Notes: generated by a model not told the origin, from the letters alone. Positions 1 through 7,724 are shown, counted from the first letter of the stretch. The stretch is 26,294 nucleotides of DNA from Granulosicoccus sp964352535 (GCA_964352535.1 CAYGSW010000051.1:1-26294), one strand, 5' to 3'. Made by a program: numbers and translations.

Positions 1-1
1 G

Positions 2-1120
2 GAAGCATCAGACGCTGCCGTCGAACAATCAAAAGAAGAACAAGAAGCACACACTAACAAAAAAAAAAAAAATGATCAACCCGTTGCTGATGCTACTGGC
101 GATGCCGCAGCGACCGAGGAAGACAGCTCTGAAGCTGCTGCTGATGTTGTGATGGAAATGAAATACCCCACCGATCCGGTCACAGGTGCAACCATCTTTG
201 ATGGCGGCATGATAGAGGTTCCAGTGGTTACCACTGCCTATATCGACACTAGCAGTGATACGGGTGAGGATGCAGATGCAGCAACCGCAGCCGGCGATAC
301 TGAGGTAGCAGCAACCGAATCATCCACCGAAGGTCGCTTGCCCTACGACCCGGTCACCGGCGCAACAATCTACGAGTCAGACAACGAACCACAAACCAGC
401 GAGTCGGTCGCCACACAAGCCGCTGGCCCATCCAACAGCCTGCCATTTGACCCGGTCACAGGCGCCACCATTTTTGACAGTGCAGAGACCGAAAACACTG
501 ATGAGGCTATAGCTGCAACTGACGATGTGTCCGATGATACGTCCAATCGCTTACCGGTAGATCCGGTAACAGGGGCAACCATCTTTGCCTCGGCTGATTC
601 TTCAGCAGATGCAGAAGCGGATACCACCATCGACGACAATGCCACTGCGGAAACGGAGGACACTTCAAATAGACTGCCAGTAGATCCGGTTACGGGCGCA
701 ACACTGTTCGCAACATCAGAATCAGAAACTACAACCGAAACGTCCGGGACGGTGGCAACGTCCAGTGTCAGCAGCGTTGCTACGCTTGCAGACCGATCAT
801 TCGATTTGAACGGTATCAGTCGAAGGCTGGGAGGGGTATTTGGGTCGACAACGGCTGCGCTGATGCGCTCTACTGATGAAGCCTCTGCCATGGCTGCTCT
901 TCCAAGGCTTACCAGCGCAAACGACTCCCTTGGCGAACTGGCCGAACAGTTCAAGACACTGCCAGACGCTGCCACTGTACCACTTGGCAAGGTGGTACAA
1001 ACCAATATGGCAAAGCTTACGCCACTGATAGATACGACGCTAACCAAGCCGGGTGTGGGACCTGTTCTCACGCCGGTACTCGATCCGATGATGAAACAGC
1101 TGCAAGCACTTGCACAGTAG
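2..1120 (+). CDS. DPVTGAT-repeat acidic protein, 5'-truncated by window edge
   Basis: The reading frame is open from base 2 to the TAG at 1118-1120, so the true start lies outside the window and at least 372 residues are visible. GTG at 149 or ATG at 152 are only internal candidates. The visible N-terminal part is rich in Asp, Glu, Ala, Ser and Thr. Five copies of a 12-residue motif, roughly [LY]PxDPVTGAT[IL][FY], start at 164, 338, 440, 551 and 674 and are separated by acidic linkers that look disordered. From about base 791 the composition changes to a likely folded region of about 110 residues, with amphipathic helices and a Pro-Gly-Val-Gly turn near the end. The last gene-proximal feature is a 10-bp stem-loop just after the stop. 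I do not recognise the family. The layout suggests a scaffold presenting repeated short motifs, but this is inference; location in the cell cannot be judged without the N-terminus. Confidence 0.8.
   Translation, partial: EASDAAVEQSKEEQEAHTNKKKKNDQPVADATGDAAATEEDSSEAAADVVMEMKYPTDPVTGATIFDGGMIEVPVVTTAYIDTSSDTGEDADAATAAGDTEVAATESSTEGRLPYDPVTGATIYESDNEPQTSESVATQAAGPSNSLPFDPVTGATIFDSAETENTDEAIAATDDVSDDTSNRLPVDPVTGATIFASADSSADAEADTTIDDNATAETEDTSNRLPVDPVTGATLFATSESETTTETSGTVATSSVSSVATLADRSFDLNGISRRLGGVFGSTTAALMRSTDEASAMAALPRLTSANDSLGELAEQFKTLPDAATVPLGKVVQTNMAKLTPLIDTTLTKPGVGPVLTPVLDPMMKQLQALAQ
59..72 (+). repeat. 14-A homopolymer inside coding sequence
   Basis: Fourteen consecutive A bases encode four lysines and the start of an asparagine codon. 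The frame upstream (from base 2) and the frame with the repeats downstream are the same at this tract length. Tracts this long are prone to polymerase slippage during replication, transcription and sequencing, so expression may vary or the length may be uncertain. Confidence 0.9.
164..709 (+). repeat. Five protein-level repeats of a DPVTGAT motif
   Basis: The copies lie at 164-199, 338-373, 440-475, 551-586 and 674-709. The core Asp-Pro-Val-Thr-Gly-Ala-Thr is identical in all five, and the flanks vary conservatively (Ile/Leu then Phe/Tyr after it, usually Leu-Pro before it). Synonymous codons differ between copies: Val is GTC, GTA or GTT, and Thr is ACA, ACC or ACG. Spacing is irregular, from 102 to 174 bases start to start. 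Constant protein with diverged DNA points to selection on the peptide rather than a fresh duplication. Confidence 0.9.
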
Positions 1121-1134
1121 CTGAACAGTCAGAC

Positions 1135-1159
1135 AGGGCCGCTGTACTGCAGCGGCCCT
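1135..1159 (+). terminator. Stem-loop after the repeat-protein gene
   Basis: A perfect 10-bp GC-rich stem (arms 1135-1144 and 1150-1159) with a 5-base loop lies 14 bases after the stop codon at 1118-1120. Only two T bases follow directly, so it is not a textbook intrinsic terminator. It may end transcription inefficiently or protect the 3' end. Confidence 0.5.
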
Positions 1160-1183
1160 TGAATCCCGGATTGCAGAATACGC

Positions 1184-1231
1184 TACGCTGACACGTACAC
1201 AATTGAGCACTCAAGGTATGGCGTCAGCGTA
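1184..1231. repeat. Nested inverted repeats before the glycan cluster
   Basis: An outer 9-bp perfect inverted repeat (1184-1192 with 1223-1231) encloses an inner 5-bp one (1203-1207 with 1210-1214, 2-base loop). It sits 48 bases before the methyltransferase start. It could be a regulator-binding site or a leader structure; no convincing -35/-10 pair is visible nearby. Confidence 0.4.
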
Positions 1232-1279
1232 TAGACTACCGGCCTCACGAAGTCTGTACACCGGGTCATCCGAGCGTCT

Positions 1280-2086
1280 ATGAAAAAGTCATCTCAACCG
1301 ACATGGTATAACCCGAAACACTGGGGTAAATTGCTGACGCTGTATCTTCCCATTGGGTCAGCACGAGCAGCACGTCGCAGACAATACCGAAAGATGCTGA
1401 AGGCTGAAACAGCAAGCGAGCGCTTCGAACAGATCTACTCACAAAACCTCTGGAACGATCGTGACTCGGTCAGTGGCAGAGGCTCGTCGCTTGAAACCAC
1501 ACACAACGTTCGCTCTAGACTGCCTGAGATATTTTCTGAATACGGCGTCAAGAGATTTCTTGATGCACCTTGTGGGGATTTTCACTGGATGAAAGATGTC
1601 GTGGTACATCAGCCTGAACTGCTCTACATTGGCGGAGATATAGTGCCCGCACTTATTCAGGAAAATACAAATCGCCATGCTTCACAACAAGTGAGCTTTA
1701 CCAGACTTGACATCACAAGCGACACACTCCCTCCCAGTGACATGATGATGGTTCGTGATTGCCTGTTCCATCTGAGCTACGCCGATATTGGCAGTTTCTT
1801 ACATAACCTTGCCAAATCGAATATCGAACTACTACTTACCACAAGTCACTATGAAGCCACGACGCCTATTGAAAATTACGATATCGTGTCCGGGGATTTC
1901 AGGCTGATTGATCTATTCGCGCAACCTTTCTGCTTTCCGGAAAAACCGTTGCTTGAATTTGATGACAGTGATGAGAAGAACCATCGCAAAAAGCTCTGTC
2001 TGTTCAATGTCCAACAACTGATCACACATCTGGAAGAGTATTCAACGCTGTATCGCGGAAATCTGTTACGCACAATTCCAGTGTAG
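1280..2086 (+). CDS. Class I SAM-dependent methyltransferase of glycan clusters
   Basis: This 268-residue protein probably transfers a methyl group from S-adenosylmethionine, most likely to a sugar or a lipid-linked glycan given its neighbours. The SAM-binding motif FLDAPCGDFHWM lies at residues 93-104, an acidic end of beta-2 (YIGGD) at 116-120, and a motif RDCLFHLS at 159-166 followed by a strand LLLTTSH. This pattern (DAPCGDFxWM, later RDCLxHLS) is typical of an uncharacterised methyltransferase group common in polysaccharide loci. The N-terminal 60 residues are basic and may contact the substrate or membrane. The ATG at 1280 has only a weak ribosome-binding site. It is the first gene of a + strand run with three glycosyltransferases. 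The fold is secure; the acceptor is unknown. Confidence 0.85.
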   Translation: MKKSSQPTWYNPKHWGKLLTLYLPIGSARAARRRQYRKMLKAETASERFEQIYSQNLWNDRDSVSGRGSSLETTHNVRSRLPEIFSEYGVKRFLDAPCGDFHWMKDVVVHQPELLYIGGDIVPALIQENTNRHASQQVSFTRLDITSDTLPPSDMMMVRDCLFHLSYADIGSFLHNLAKSNIELLLTTSHYEATTPIENYDIVSGDFRLIDLFAQPFCFPEKPLLEFDDSDEKNHRKKLCLFNVQQLITHLEEYSTLYRGNLLRTIPV

Positions 2087-2148
2087 TGTCTAGCCCGGAC
2101 CATTCATGGAATCACCACAGCAAAAAATAATCTTTCCGGCCCATTCAA

Positions 2149-2892
2149 ATGCAACAACCTCACATCCCCTGTTTCGTCATATCTCTGGCAAGGGCGGTGG
2201 AACGTCGAGCCAGAATCGCCAAAGACCTTGACGAGCTGGGAATTGATTTTGAATTCATAGATGCGGTAGACGCCACTCAGGGACTAAGCGCTCATCACGA
2301 GTCTTTGATCCACCGTGACCCACACTATCCGATGAGTGAAGGCGAGTATGGCTGCGCCCTCTCGCATGCGGGCATCTACAAAAGTATGGTGGATGCTGAG
2401 ATGCCACATGCCCTGATTCTTGAAGACGATGCCATACCCCTTCAAGGTCTGCGTACCTTCCTGAACAAACGATGTTATCTGCTTCGTCCCATGTTCCTGC
2501 TTTACCACAATGCCGCCTACGTTCGCTGGCGTGGCACAACTACACTGTTTGACTCAACGAAAGCGCGATCGCTGTCGATGAGCTGTAGCCATACCGTCGG
2601 CTATACGATTGCGCTTGAAGCCGCCAGGGCATTACATCAGGCCACTACACCCGTACGCTTCAAGGCTGACTGGCCCATGGACATCGCAACGCTTAGTGCA
2701 TGCATCACCCAACCGGTACTGATACAGCATCCGCCGGATCGTACTCATTCATTTATCGAAAAAGAAAGAGCTCACAGGCCACCTGCGTTGCGACGCTACA
2801 CAACGGCCGAGTACTACGTTCGAAAGTGGCGGCGACTTTGCTCTCAGCGCGTGAGGTCTAGCCGTTACAAGACTCTCACCGATCAATCATAA
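2149..2892 (+). CDS. Glycosyltransferase family 25 (LOS/LPS type)
   Basis: This 247-residue protein matches glycosyltransferase family 25, whose bacterial members add galactose or related sugars to lipooligosaccharide at the cytoplasmic face of the inner membrane. The N-terminal pattern VISLARAVERR (residues 10-20) is the family hallmark. It is followed by a GEYGCALSH block (65-73), the metal and nucleotide-sugar motif LEDDA (91-95) and a DWPMD block (174-178). No membrane segment is visible. It follows the methyltransferase by 62 bases and precedes the next transferase by 36, so co-transcription is likely. The family is well supported; the sugar donor and acceptor cannot be read from the sequence. 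Confidence 0.88.
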   Translation: MQQPHIPCFVISLARAVERRARIAKDLDELGIDFEFIDAVDATQGLSAHHESLIHRDPHYPMSEGEYGCALSHAGIYKSMVDAEMPHALILEDDAIPLQGLRTFLNKRCYLLRPMFLLYHNAAYVRWRGTTTLFDSTKARSLSMSCSHTVGYTIALEAARALHQATTPVRFKADWPMDIATLSACITQPVLIQHPPDRTHSFIEKERAHRPPALRRYTTAEYYVRKWRRLCSQRVRSSRYKTLTDQS

Positions 2893-2928
2893 TAATAACG
2901 TACAGGGGTTGTTTCAGGTCGACCCTGA

Positions 2929-3783
2929 ATGAAGTTGAACGTTCGAACCATACAGCCCAAAATGTCAAACTCCTCACGTTACAGCTCACTGCGCGACATC
3001 AACATGCTCTGGATCGGCAACAGCCTGAGCCGCATCGAACAGTTGTCGATCTGCTCGTATCTGGCGGCAGGGCATACGGTCAACCTGTTCACTTTTGGTC
3101 CTGTTGCTCATGTTCCCGAGCACACCCGGATAGTCGATGCGTTGGAGTACATGACTACGGAAGAGTACACGCAGCTGCGACACTACAAGACAGGCTCGTA
3201 CTCACTTGCAGCAGACCTGTTCCGCTATCGGCTTTTGAAAAACGATGCAGGGTTCTGGTCTGACTCGGATTTTGTGTGCATAAGGCCTGTAGCGCTTTAT
3301 CAGGATCACGTGTTCGGCTGGCAAAACGAGAGCTCCATAGCCAATGGATTTCTCTATCTCACAGCTGATTCGCCTGTGTTGCTGGAATTGCTGGATTACT
3401 TTGAGAATCGCAAGATTCCGCCCTGGTTAACTCCCAGCCGACGCTGCAAACTATTTTTACGCAAGGCATGTCGCTTGCCGGTTGATCCAGCCAATCTTCC
3501 CTGGGGCGCATTCGGACCACGCGCCTTGACATGGCTTACGCGGGTGCATGGCGTTGCGCAACAGGGCCAACCGATCGGACGATTCTATTCGCACACATTA
3601 CAAAACGCTGAGCGTATTTTTGAATCAAGTTATCAACTTGATTCACTTGATGATCCGGAGACACTGCTTATACATCTGTGGAACGAAAGAATTCGTGTCA
3701 TGAAAGATCGAGTTCCTGAACCTGATTCATTACTGGCCAGGTTATTCGAACAGTACAACATTTCCATTACCGGAGTGGCATGA
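2929..3783 (+). CDS. GT32-like glycosyltransferase with DXD motif
   Basis: This 284-residue protein resembles glycosyltransferases of the sugar-binding-region/DXD type (GT32 and capsular relatives). The domain starts at MLWIG (residues 26-30), and the conserved block SLAADLFRYRLL with GFWSDSD follows at 92-114; Asp112 and Asp114 form the metal-binding DXD. The first 25 residues lie before the domain, so ATG at 2962 or later is an alternative start. The last four bases (ATGA, 3780-3783) overlap the start of the next gene, a sign of coupled translation. A perfect 11-bp inverted repeat lies inside the coding sequence at 3621-3645. The donor sugar is unknown. Confidence 0.82.
   Translation: MKLNVRTIQPKMSNSSRYSSLRDINMLWIGNSLSRIEQLSICSYLAAGHTVNLFTFGPVAHVPEHTRIVDALEYMTTEEYTQLRHYKTGSYSLAADLFRYRLLKNDAGFWSDSDFVCIRPVALYQDHVFGWQNESSIANGFLYLTADSPVLLELLDYFENRKIPPWLTPSRRCKLFLRKACRLPVDPANLPWGAFGPRALTWLTRVHGVAQQGQPIGRFYSHTLQNAERIFESSYQLDSLDDPETLLIHLWNERIRVMKDRVPEPDSLLARLFEQYNISITGVA
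3621..3645. repeat. Perfect 11-bp inverted repeat in coding sequence
   Basis: Arms 3621-3631 and 3635-3645 are perfect reverse complements with a 3-base loop. The repeat is inside the GT32-like gene and encodes part of an ESSYQLDSLD stretch. On neither strand is it followed by a T run, so it does not look like an intrinsic terminator. Confidence 0.6.
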
Positions 3784-4667
3784 TCAACGCCTTACGCAAA
3801 CTGGGCCTGCATTGGTTGGCCAGCAGCTCAATACCACCGGGCTGGCTCTATGACGCCGTATTGCCGGTTGAAAAACGCTCTCAAAAACAGGGGCGTTTAC
3901 GTATCGAGATCGTCTCTCACTGCTGGCAATACTCAAGGCTGTTATCGTATCAATTGAATTCACTGGTTCAAAACGCAGTGCAGGACGCGGACATCATCAT
4001 GACGGTTTTTTACAGCAAGGACGATCGCGCCACACAGGCCTTACTGGACATGGTGAGCAACATAGCCGTGGCCAATGTCACATGGAACTGGCAGCCACTA
4101 CCATCCAGTCAGTTGTTCCGACGCTCCATCGGACGCAATCTGGCTGCGTTGAATTCTCAGGCAGATTGGGTCTGGTTTACTGACTGCGACATGACCTTCC
4201 AGTCCGGTTGCCTCGATTCACTGAACAAGGCCTTGCAGCGGCGGCAGGATGCATTAGTATTTCCAGCCGTTGAGCACCGAACCGATATTCACACAGAATC
4301 CGACCTTATCTCCAGTAATTCCCTGGATCAGCCTGAACTGCTGGAAGCAAGTTCCGAGTTGTTCAGCTCACATTCCATTAACCGCGCTACAGGTCCATTG
4401 CAGATCACTCATGGGGATGTAGCGCGCGCCAATGGGTATTGCCGTGATGTGCCGTTTTATCAGCAACCCGCCGAGCATTTTCAGAAAGCGACTGAAGATC
4501 GCTTGTTCAGATGGTTGCTGGGCACGCAGGGTACGCCGATAGATGTCATCGGCGTGTGCCGGATTCAGCATGTCGATAAAGGTCGCTATCAGAAAGACAG
4601 TACGGGCACTCGATGGCGCAAACAGGTGCGTCGTTGGCAGTACGCATGGCGTCAGAAATTCCATTAG
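3780..4667 (+). CDS. GT-A fold glycosyltransferase (GT2-like)
   Basis: This 295-residue protein appears to be a GT-A fold glycosyltransferase. An N-terminal beta-strand region RIEIVSHCW (41-49) is followed by the DXD-type motif WFTDCDMTF (132-140) and, later, a block with HGD...AEHFQKATEDRLFRWL that resembles the acceptor and catalytic end of GT2/GT7C-like enzymes. Its start overlaps the stop of the upstream transferase by four bases. It ends 22 bases from the stop of the oppositely directed GT92-type gene, so the two glycan operons converge here. It is less typical than its neighbours, and the subfamily is uncertain. Confidence 0.75.
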   Translation: MINALRKLGLHWLASSSIPPGWLYDAVLPVEKRSQKQGRLRIEIVSHCWQYSRLLSYQLNSLVQNAVQDADIIMTVFYSKDDRATQALLDMVSNIAVANVTWNWQPLPSSQLFRRSIGRNLAALNSQADWVWFTDCDMTFQSGCLDSLNKALQRRQDALVFPAVEHRTDIHTESDLISSNSLDQPELLEASSELFSSHSINRATGPLQITHGDVARANGYCRDVPFYQQPAEHFQKATEDRLFRWLLGTQGTPIDVIGVCRIQHVDKGRYQKDSTGTRWRKQVRRWQYAWRQKFH

Positions 4668-4689
4668 GCCCAAGAAACATCACGGTTTT

Positions 4690-5895
4690 TCAATGATTCT
4701 CAGGTGAGGTCCTTGTGTTCTGTTCATCCAGCACCTCTATCACTGACAAGTCTTTTACGTGCCTGTGCGTATCCAATGGCTCTGCGTCCCCTCGCCCAAC
4801 GCTCTTCCAGTTGTTAGTAAGTGCCTTGTAGTGCAGGAAGGCAGCGTCACGCAAGGGAACCGCCTGCCGTCGATATCCAAATTTCACTTTTCCATTATGC
4901 GTATTCGCGAGTCGAAGTAATCGCTGACATACGATGTACTTATGTGCTTTGCCACGTGCCTTGCGCTCGCGATACTGGAAGTCTCTTACTGTCGGTTTAG
5001 TCTTGGCTAACGCGTCGTCCACGGTGCGCAATTGCGATTGATTATTTCCCGAGTCTACGTTGGGTACCCAGAAACTGTCGAAACGCAACAGAGCAGTTCG
5101 CCTCGACACTTGTCTTAGCATTTGCGTTAGTGACAGTCCGTCTCGAAACGTCAGGTATTCATCGACATCAAAATGCCCGGTCCATTGGGATTGCCCAAAA
5201 CACTGGTGGGCATGGTTATTCTGTGCAGCCTGACAGAAAAGATTGTATTTGCTGTGCGCTGGACCATAGAGGAAGGGCCAGTCGATAAGCACGACATCCA
5301 TGATGTCGGTGCAGTTAGCCAAAGCACTAGCCAATGCGTCAATGTTGTCACTGCCATTGTCATAAAGCAAAACACGTTCTACACCCAGCTGTGTGTAGTA
5401 TTGCAACCAGTCAAGCACCCATTCAACCGGATTGTTTTTCTGTATCGTGGTGAGCTGCAGATTAACGGGCGCAAGTGTGACCCGTTCAACCACACCTGTA
5501 GACTCCAGTGTATCTCCCAGCTGGCAGCTGTAGCTTACAGGCCCAGCTTGCAACACCTCATCAGGAAGATCAAAGCGGTGAAACGTGACTCGACCATGAC
5601 GTGACATGCGATGCGGCAGTGGTTTGGACATTCCCGCAATATGCATGCGAATCGGTAACAGATGTCGCTTGAGGTTGACAAGCGGCGGCCCAACAGCCCG
5701 AAGGCACGCGCCATGCGCATCGACAAACACATCGTAGAAAATCGTGTGTCTATCGTAGCCTGCATAGTCGGCGTCCAACATTCGAGGGTTGCCCGCTCGA
5801 TTCGACCGATGATCATGAAAGCGTCGCCACAACGCTCCTGTTTCAGGCAAAACAATCGGGGATGGTGAGTATCTCTGGAAACAAGAAAGTGCCAT
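4690..5895 (-). CDS. Glycosyltransferase family 92-like protein
   Basis: This 401-residue protein has the features of family GT92 (former DUF23) and related Glyco_tranf_2_4 proteins. The core starts with IQKNNPVEWVLDWLQYY (151-167), which corresponds to the family's usual KNExxYLxEWLxYH motif. Then come LLYDNGSDN (176-184) and the DXD-type HFDVDEYL (241-248). An N-terminal extension of about 145 residues without a recognised domain precedes it. The gene lies 16 bases after the GT2 gene on the same strand, so the two are probably one transcript. Bacterial members are mostly uncharacterised and are often found in LPS or exopolysaccharide loci. The acceptor is unknown. Confidence 0.83.
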   Translation of the reverse strand: MALSCFQRYSPSPIVLPETGALWRRFHDHRSNRAGNPRMLDADYAGYDRHTIFYDVFVDAHGACLRAVGPPLVNLKRHLLPIRMHIAGMSKPLPHRMSRHGRVTFHRFDLPDEVLQAGPVSYSCQLGDTLESTGVVERVTLAPVNLQLTTIQKNNPVEWVLDWLQYYTQLGVERVLLYDNGSDNIDALASALANCTDIMDVVLIDWPFLYGPAHSKYNLFCQAAQNNHAHQCFGQSQWTGHFDVDEYLTFRDGLSLTQMLRQVSRRTALLRFDSFWVPNVDSGNNQSQLRTVDDALAKTKPTVRDFQYRERKARGKAHKYIVCQRLLRLANTHNGKVKFGYRRQAVPLRDAAFLHYKALTNNWKSVGRGDAEPLDTHRHVKDLSVIEVLDEQNTRTSPENH

Positions 5896-5911
5896 GCCTA
5901 GCCTGAACTAT

Positions 5912-6775
5912 TCATGTGGTAACAGACTGTTGACTTTCCGGATAGCCATCGGCCAGAAGCTGATCCGTACCGTGAGCCGTATGATCCACGCCGGTGCGTT
6001 CAATATTCAGCCGATGCGCCCTTATTGCATCCACCGACGCTTTATTGCGATAGCCACGAGAATGATCAAGGTGCAGGCAAACAGCGTTGTAGCGCACATG
6101 TCGCGCCCGAATGCCATGGTTTTGCAGTCTTACGCCCAGTTCCCGGTCCTGTCCCCCAGAATGCAGCCGCTCGTCCATACCGCCAACGGCCAGCAGATCC
6201 TGTTTCCAGGCGGACGCATTAGCACCTTTCAGGTTACATGCGGTGGTTGTCAGGCGGTTCAGCCACTGAGCCAGGCGTTGATTGTGCGTGAGTTTCAAAC
6301 GCCCTGACCCGGAGGGCAATCCGTGTGCATACAACCATGATCGATCAAAGCATCTTTGCGAATTGATATCGTCGCGCGAAATGGCTTCACTGGTGGCCAT
6401 CGGTAGCTTGAAGTAGGTACCAGAAAGGTAGTACCCCGTTTCGGCATGCAAGACGTGTTGTGCAAGAAAGTCATTTCTCAGAACACAATCTCCATCCGTG
6501 AAAACGATATAGTCAAACGCTGCATGCAACAGCGCCTTGTTCAGAATGCGGCACTTGCGAAAACCATCGTCGCGCTGCCAGATATGCCGGATAGAAATTC
6601 CGGCCGAATTAAACTCCGGCTGCATGGATCGGATGAGCTTGCGGGTGTCTTCGCTGGAGCCATCATCGGCAATGATCACTTCGAAATCACGATGAGTTTG
6701 TACAAGCAAGCTCCAAAACACCTTCTGTAACCAGCGCGGTGAGTTGTACGTTGTGAACACGACCGAGAGCTTCAT
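5912..6775 (-). CDS. Family 2 glycosyltransferase with C-terminal GT7C-like block
   Basis: This 287-residue protein is a family 2 glycosyltransferase. The N-terminus KLSVVFTTYNSP is the usual first strand, ADDGSSEDT (36-44) binds the nucleotide, and FTDGDC (92-97) is the DXD motif. A second acidic block, GGQDRELGVRL near residue 205, matches the GT7C-type region that holds a catalytic acid in chondroitin-polymerase-like enzymes. The internal FRKCRILNKAL also fits that subgroup. It is the first gene of the two-gene - strand unit. A possible promoter lies at 6858-6888. The family is secure; the transferred sugar is not known. Confidence 0.9.
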   Translation of the reverse strand: MKLSVVFTTYNSPRWLQKVFWSLLVQTHRDFEVIIADDGSSEDTRKLIRSMQPEFNSAGISIRHIWQRDDGFRKCRILNKALLHAAFDYIVFTDGDCVLRNDFLAQHVLHAETGYYLSGTYFKLPMATSEAISRDDINSQRCFDRSWLYAHGLPSGSGRLKLTHNQRLAQWLNRLTTTACNLKGANASAWKQDLLAVGGMDERLHSGGQDRELGVRLQNHGIRARHVRYNAVCLHLDHSRGYRNKASVDAIRAHRLNIERTGVDHTAHGTDQLLADGYPESQQSVTT

Positions 6776-6857
6776 ACGGGCTGTCTAATCCTAACAGGCT
6801 GTCAATGTAATGCCAAAACGATCAGGCTGTCTTAAAGCAGAAACGCTGGTAGCGTCA

Positions 6858-6888
6858 ATAATACTATTTGCAATTCTACCTTTTTCAA
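6858..6888 (-). promoter_or_regulatory. Possible promoter for the two - strand glycosyltransferases
   Basis: Read on the - strand, TTGAAA (6883-6888) is followed after 19 bases by TATTAT (6858-6863), 82 bases before the GT2 start codon. The region is AT-rich compared with its surroundings. The spacer is long, so this is a weak call. The rest of the 243-base gap (6776-7018) shows no gene I can support. Confidence 0.3.
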
Positions 6889-7018
6889 CGAAGATCAAAA
6901 TAACTCACTTCCACGATTTAGGGTGTACCAGATACGAACACAATAAAAATGAAATGGCCATTGTCAGAGGTCCAACCATGATTCATTGCCTGACCTGTAT
7001 TGGACTCGCTGGCATTGT

Positions 7019-7630
7019 CTATCGTCTGGCAACCAGCCTTGCTTCAGCTTTGCCATGACGATCTTTGGCAGGTTCGTGATACTCCAGAATATGCAAATCA
7101 GAAAACAGGGCCAGAAGCTCGTTAGGCGCAAGCAGATAGTCAGGATTGTTCAACCCATACACAAATGTCTGATAGAACAACAGCCCACCGGGCTTCAAAG
7201 CCTGGACAATGGCAGGACACAACATGCGGTCCAGGAAGCGTGCAACCACGATAATGTCAAACGAATTCGGTTCCGGTGGCTGCGCACTGACGTCCCTGAC
7301 CGAAGCCTGATGAATGAGAGCAGGTTTCCTTCCCCGTATTTCTTCTATGACTGTGTCACTGAGATCCCATGCACTAACCTGAAAACCTCTTTCCGCCAGG
7401 AACTGCCCGTTACCTGCTCTGCCACACGCCAGATCAAGGGCATTTTTCGCAGAAGGTGTTGAAGATGCTGGTGCATCAGAGGCGTTGTCTTCGGTTACGA
7501 CAACAGCTTCAGCGACCACAGCCCCAGTCAACCACCGGGCACCTTCACTCAGCACCTCAGCAGGTGCGGGCACACTGCCGCCAGAGTATGCATAGCGAGC
7601 ATTCCATTTGGACAAACTTGAATCATTCAC
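7019..7630 (-). CDS. TehB-like class I methyltransferase
   Basis: This 203-residue protein is a small SAM-dependent methyltransferase of the TehB/tellurite-resistance type. The N-terminal SKWNARYA is the usual opening of the group, ALDLACGRAGNGQFLA (about 64-79) is the SAM-binding motif, a second acidic position follows in SAWDLS, and VQALKPGGLLFYQTF is the motif-post region. Between the opening and motif I is an Ala/Ser-rich stretch of about 30 residues that looks like an insertion. The start is GTG at 7630 without a good ribosome-binding site. It lies 94 bases after trkH on the same strand and may be the last gene of that transcript. The real substrate is unknown; tellurite resistance should not be assumed. 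Confidence 0.83.
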   Translation of the reverse strand: MNDSSLSKWNARYAYSGGSVPAPAEVLSEGARWLTGAVVAEAVVVTEDNASDAPASSTPSAKNALDLACGRAGNGQFLAERGFQVSAWDLSDTVIEEIRGRKPALIHQASVRDVSAQPPEPNSFDIIVVARFLDRMLCPAIVQALKPGGLLFYQTFVYGLNNPDYLLAPNELLALFSDLHILEYHEPAKDRHGKAEARLVARR

Positions 7631-7724
7631 CGCAGCACGCTACCCGGCTATCGTCAGCAATCAGCCTGTTCATGTGTATTCTCCTGGTTTCAAATCCGAT
7701 CGTGGTTTTCAGACCCCTTCGGAT

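Noticed and set aside
370..1071. Long - strand frame opposite the repeat-protein gene
   Set aside because: It mirrors the repeats as repeated MVAPVTGS-type stretches, so its openness is a by-product of the codon bias of the real + strand gene.
2106..2231. Short frame starting with ATG at 2106, before the GT25 gene
   Set aside because: It is in another frame than GT25, no single-base change joins them sensibly, and it ends inside the GT25 coding region.
5173..5604. + strand frame of 143 codons within the GT92-like gene
   Set aside because: It lies wholly opposite a gene with clear glycosyltransferase motifs and shows no domain of its own.
6776..7018. Three GGCTGTC copies near 6779, 6797 and 6825, and a short + strand frame from 6810
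   Set aside because: The seven-base copies are unevenly spaced and too short to be meaningful; the frame runs into the end of the opposite methyltransferase gene and has no recognisable content.
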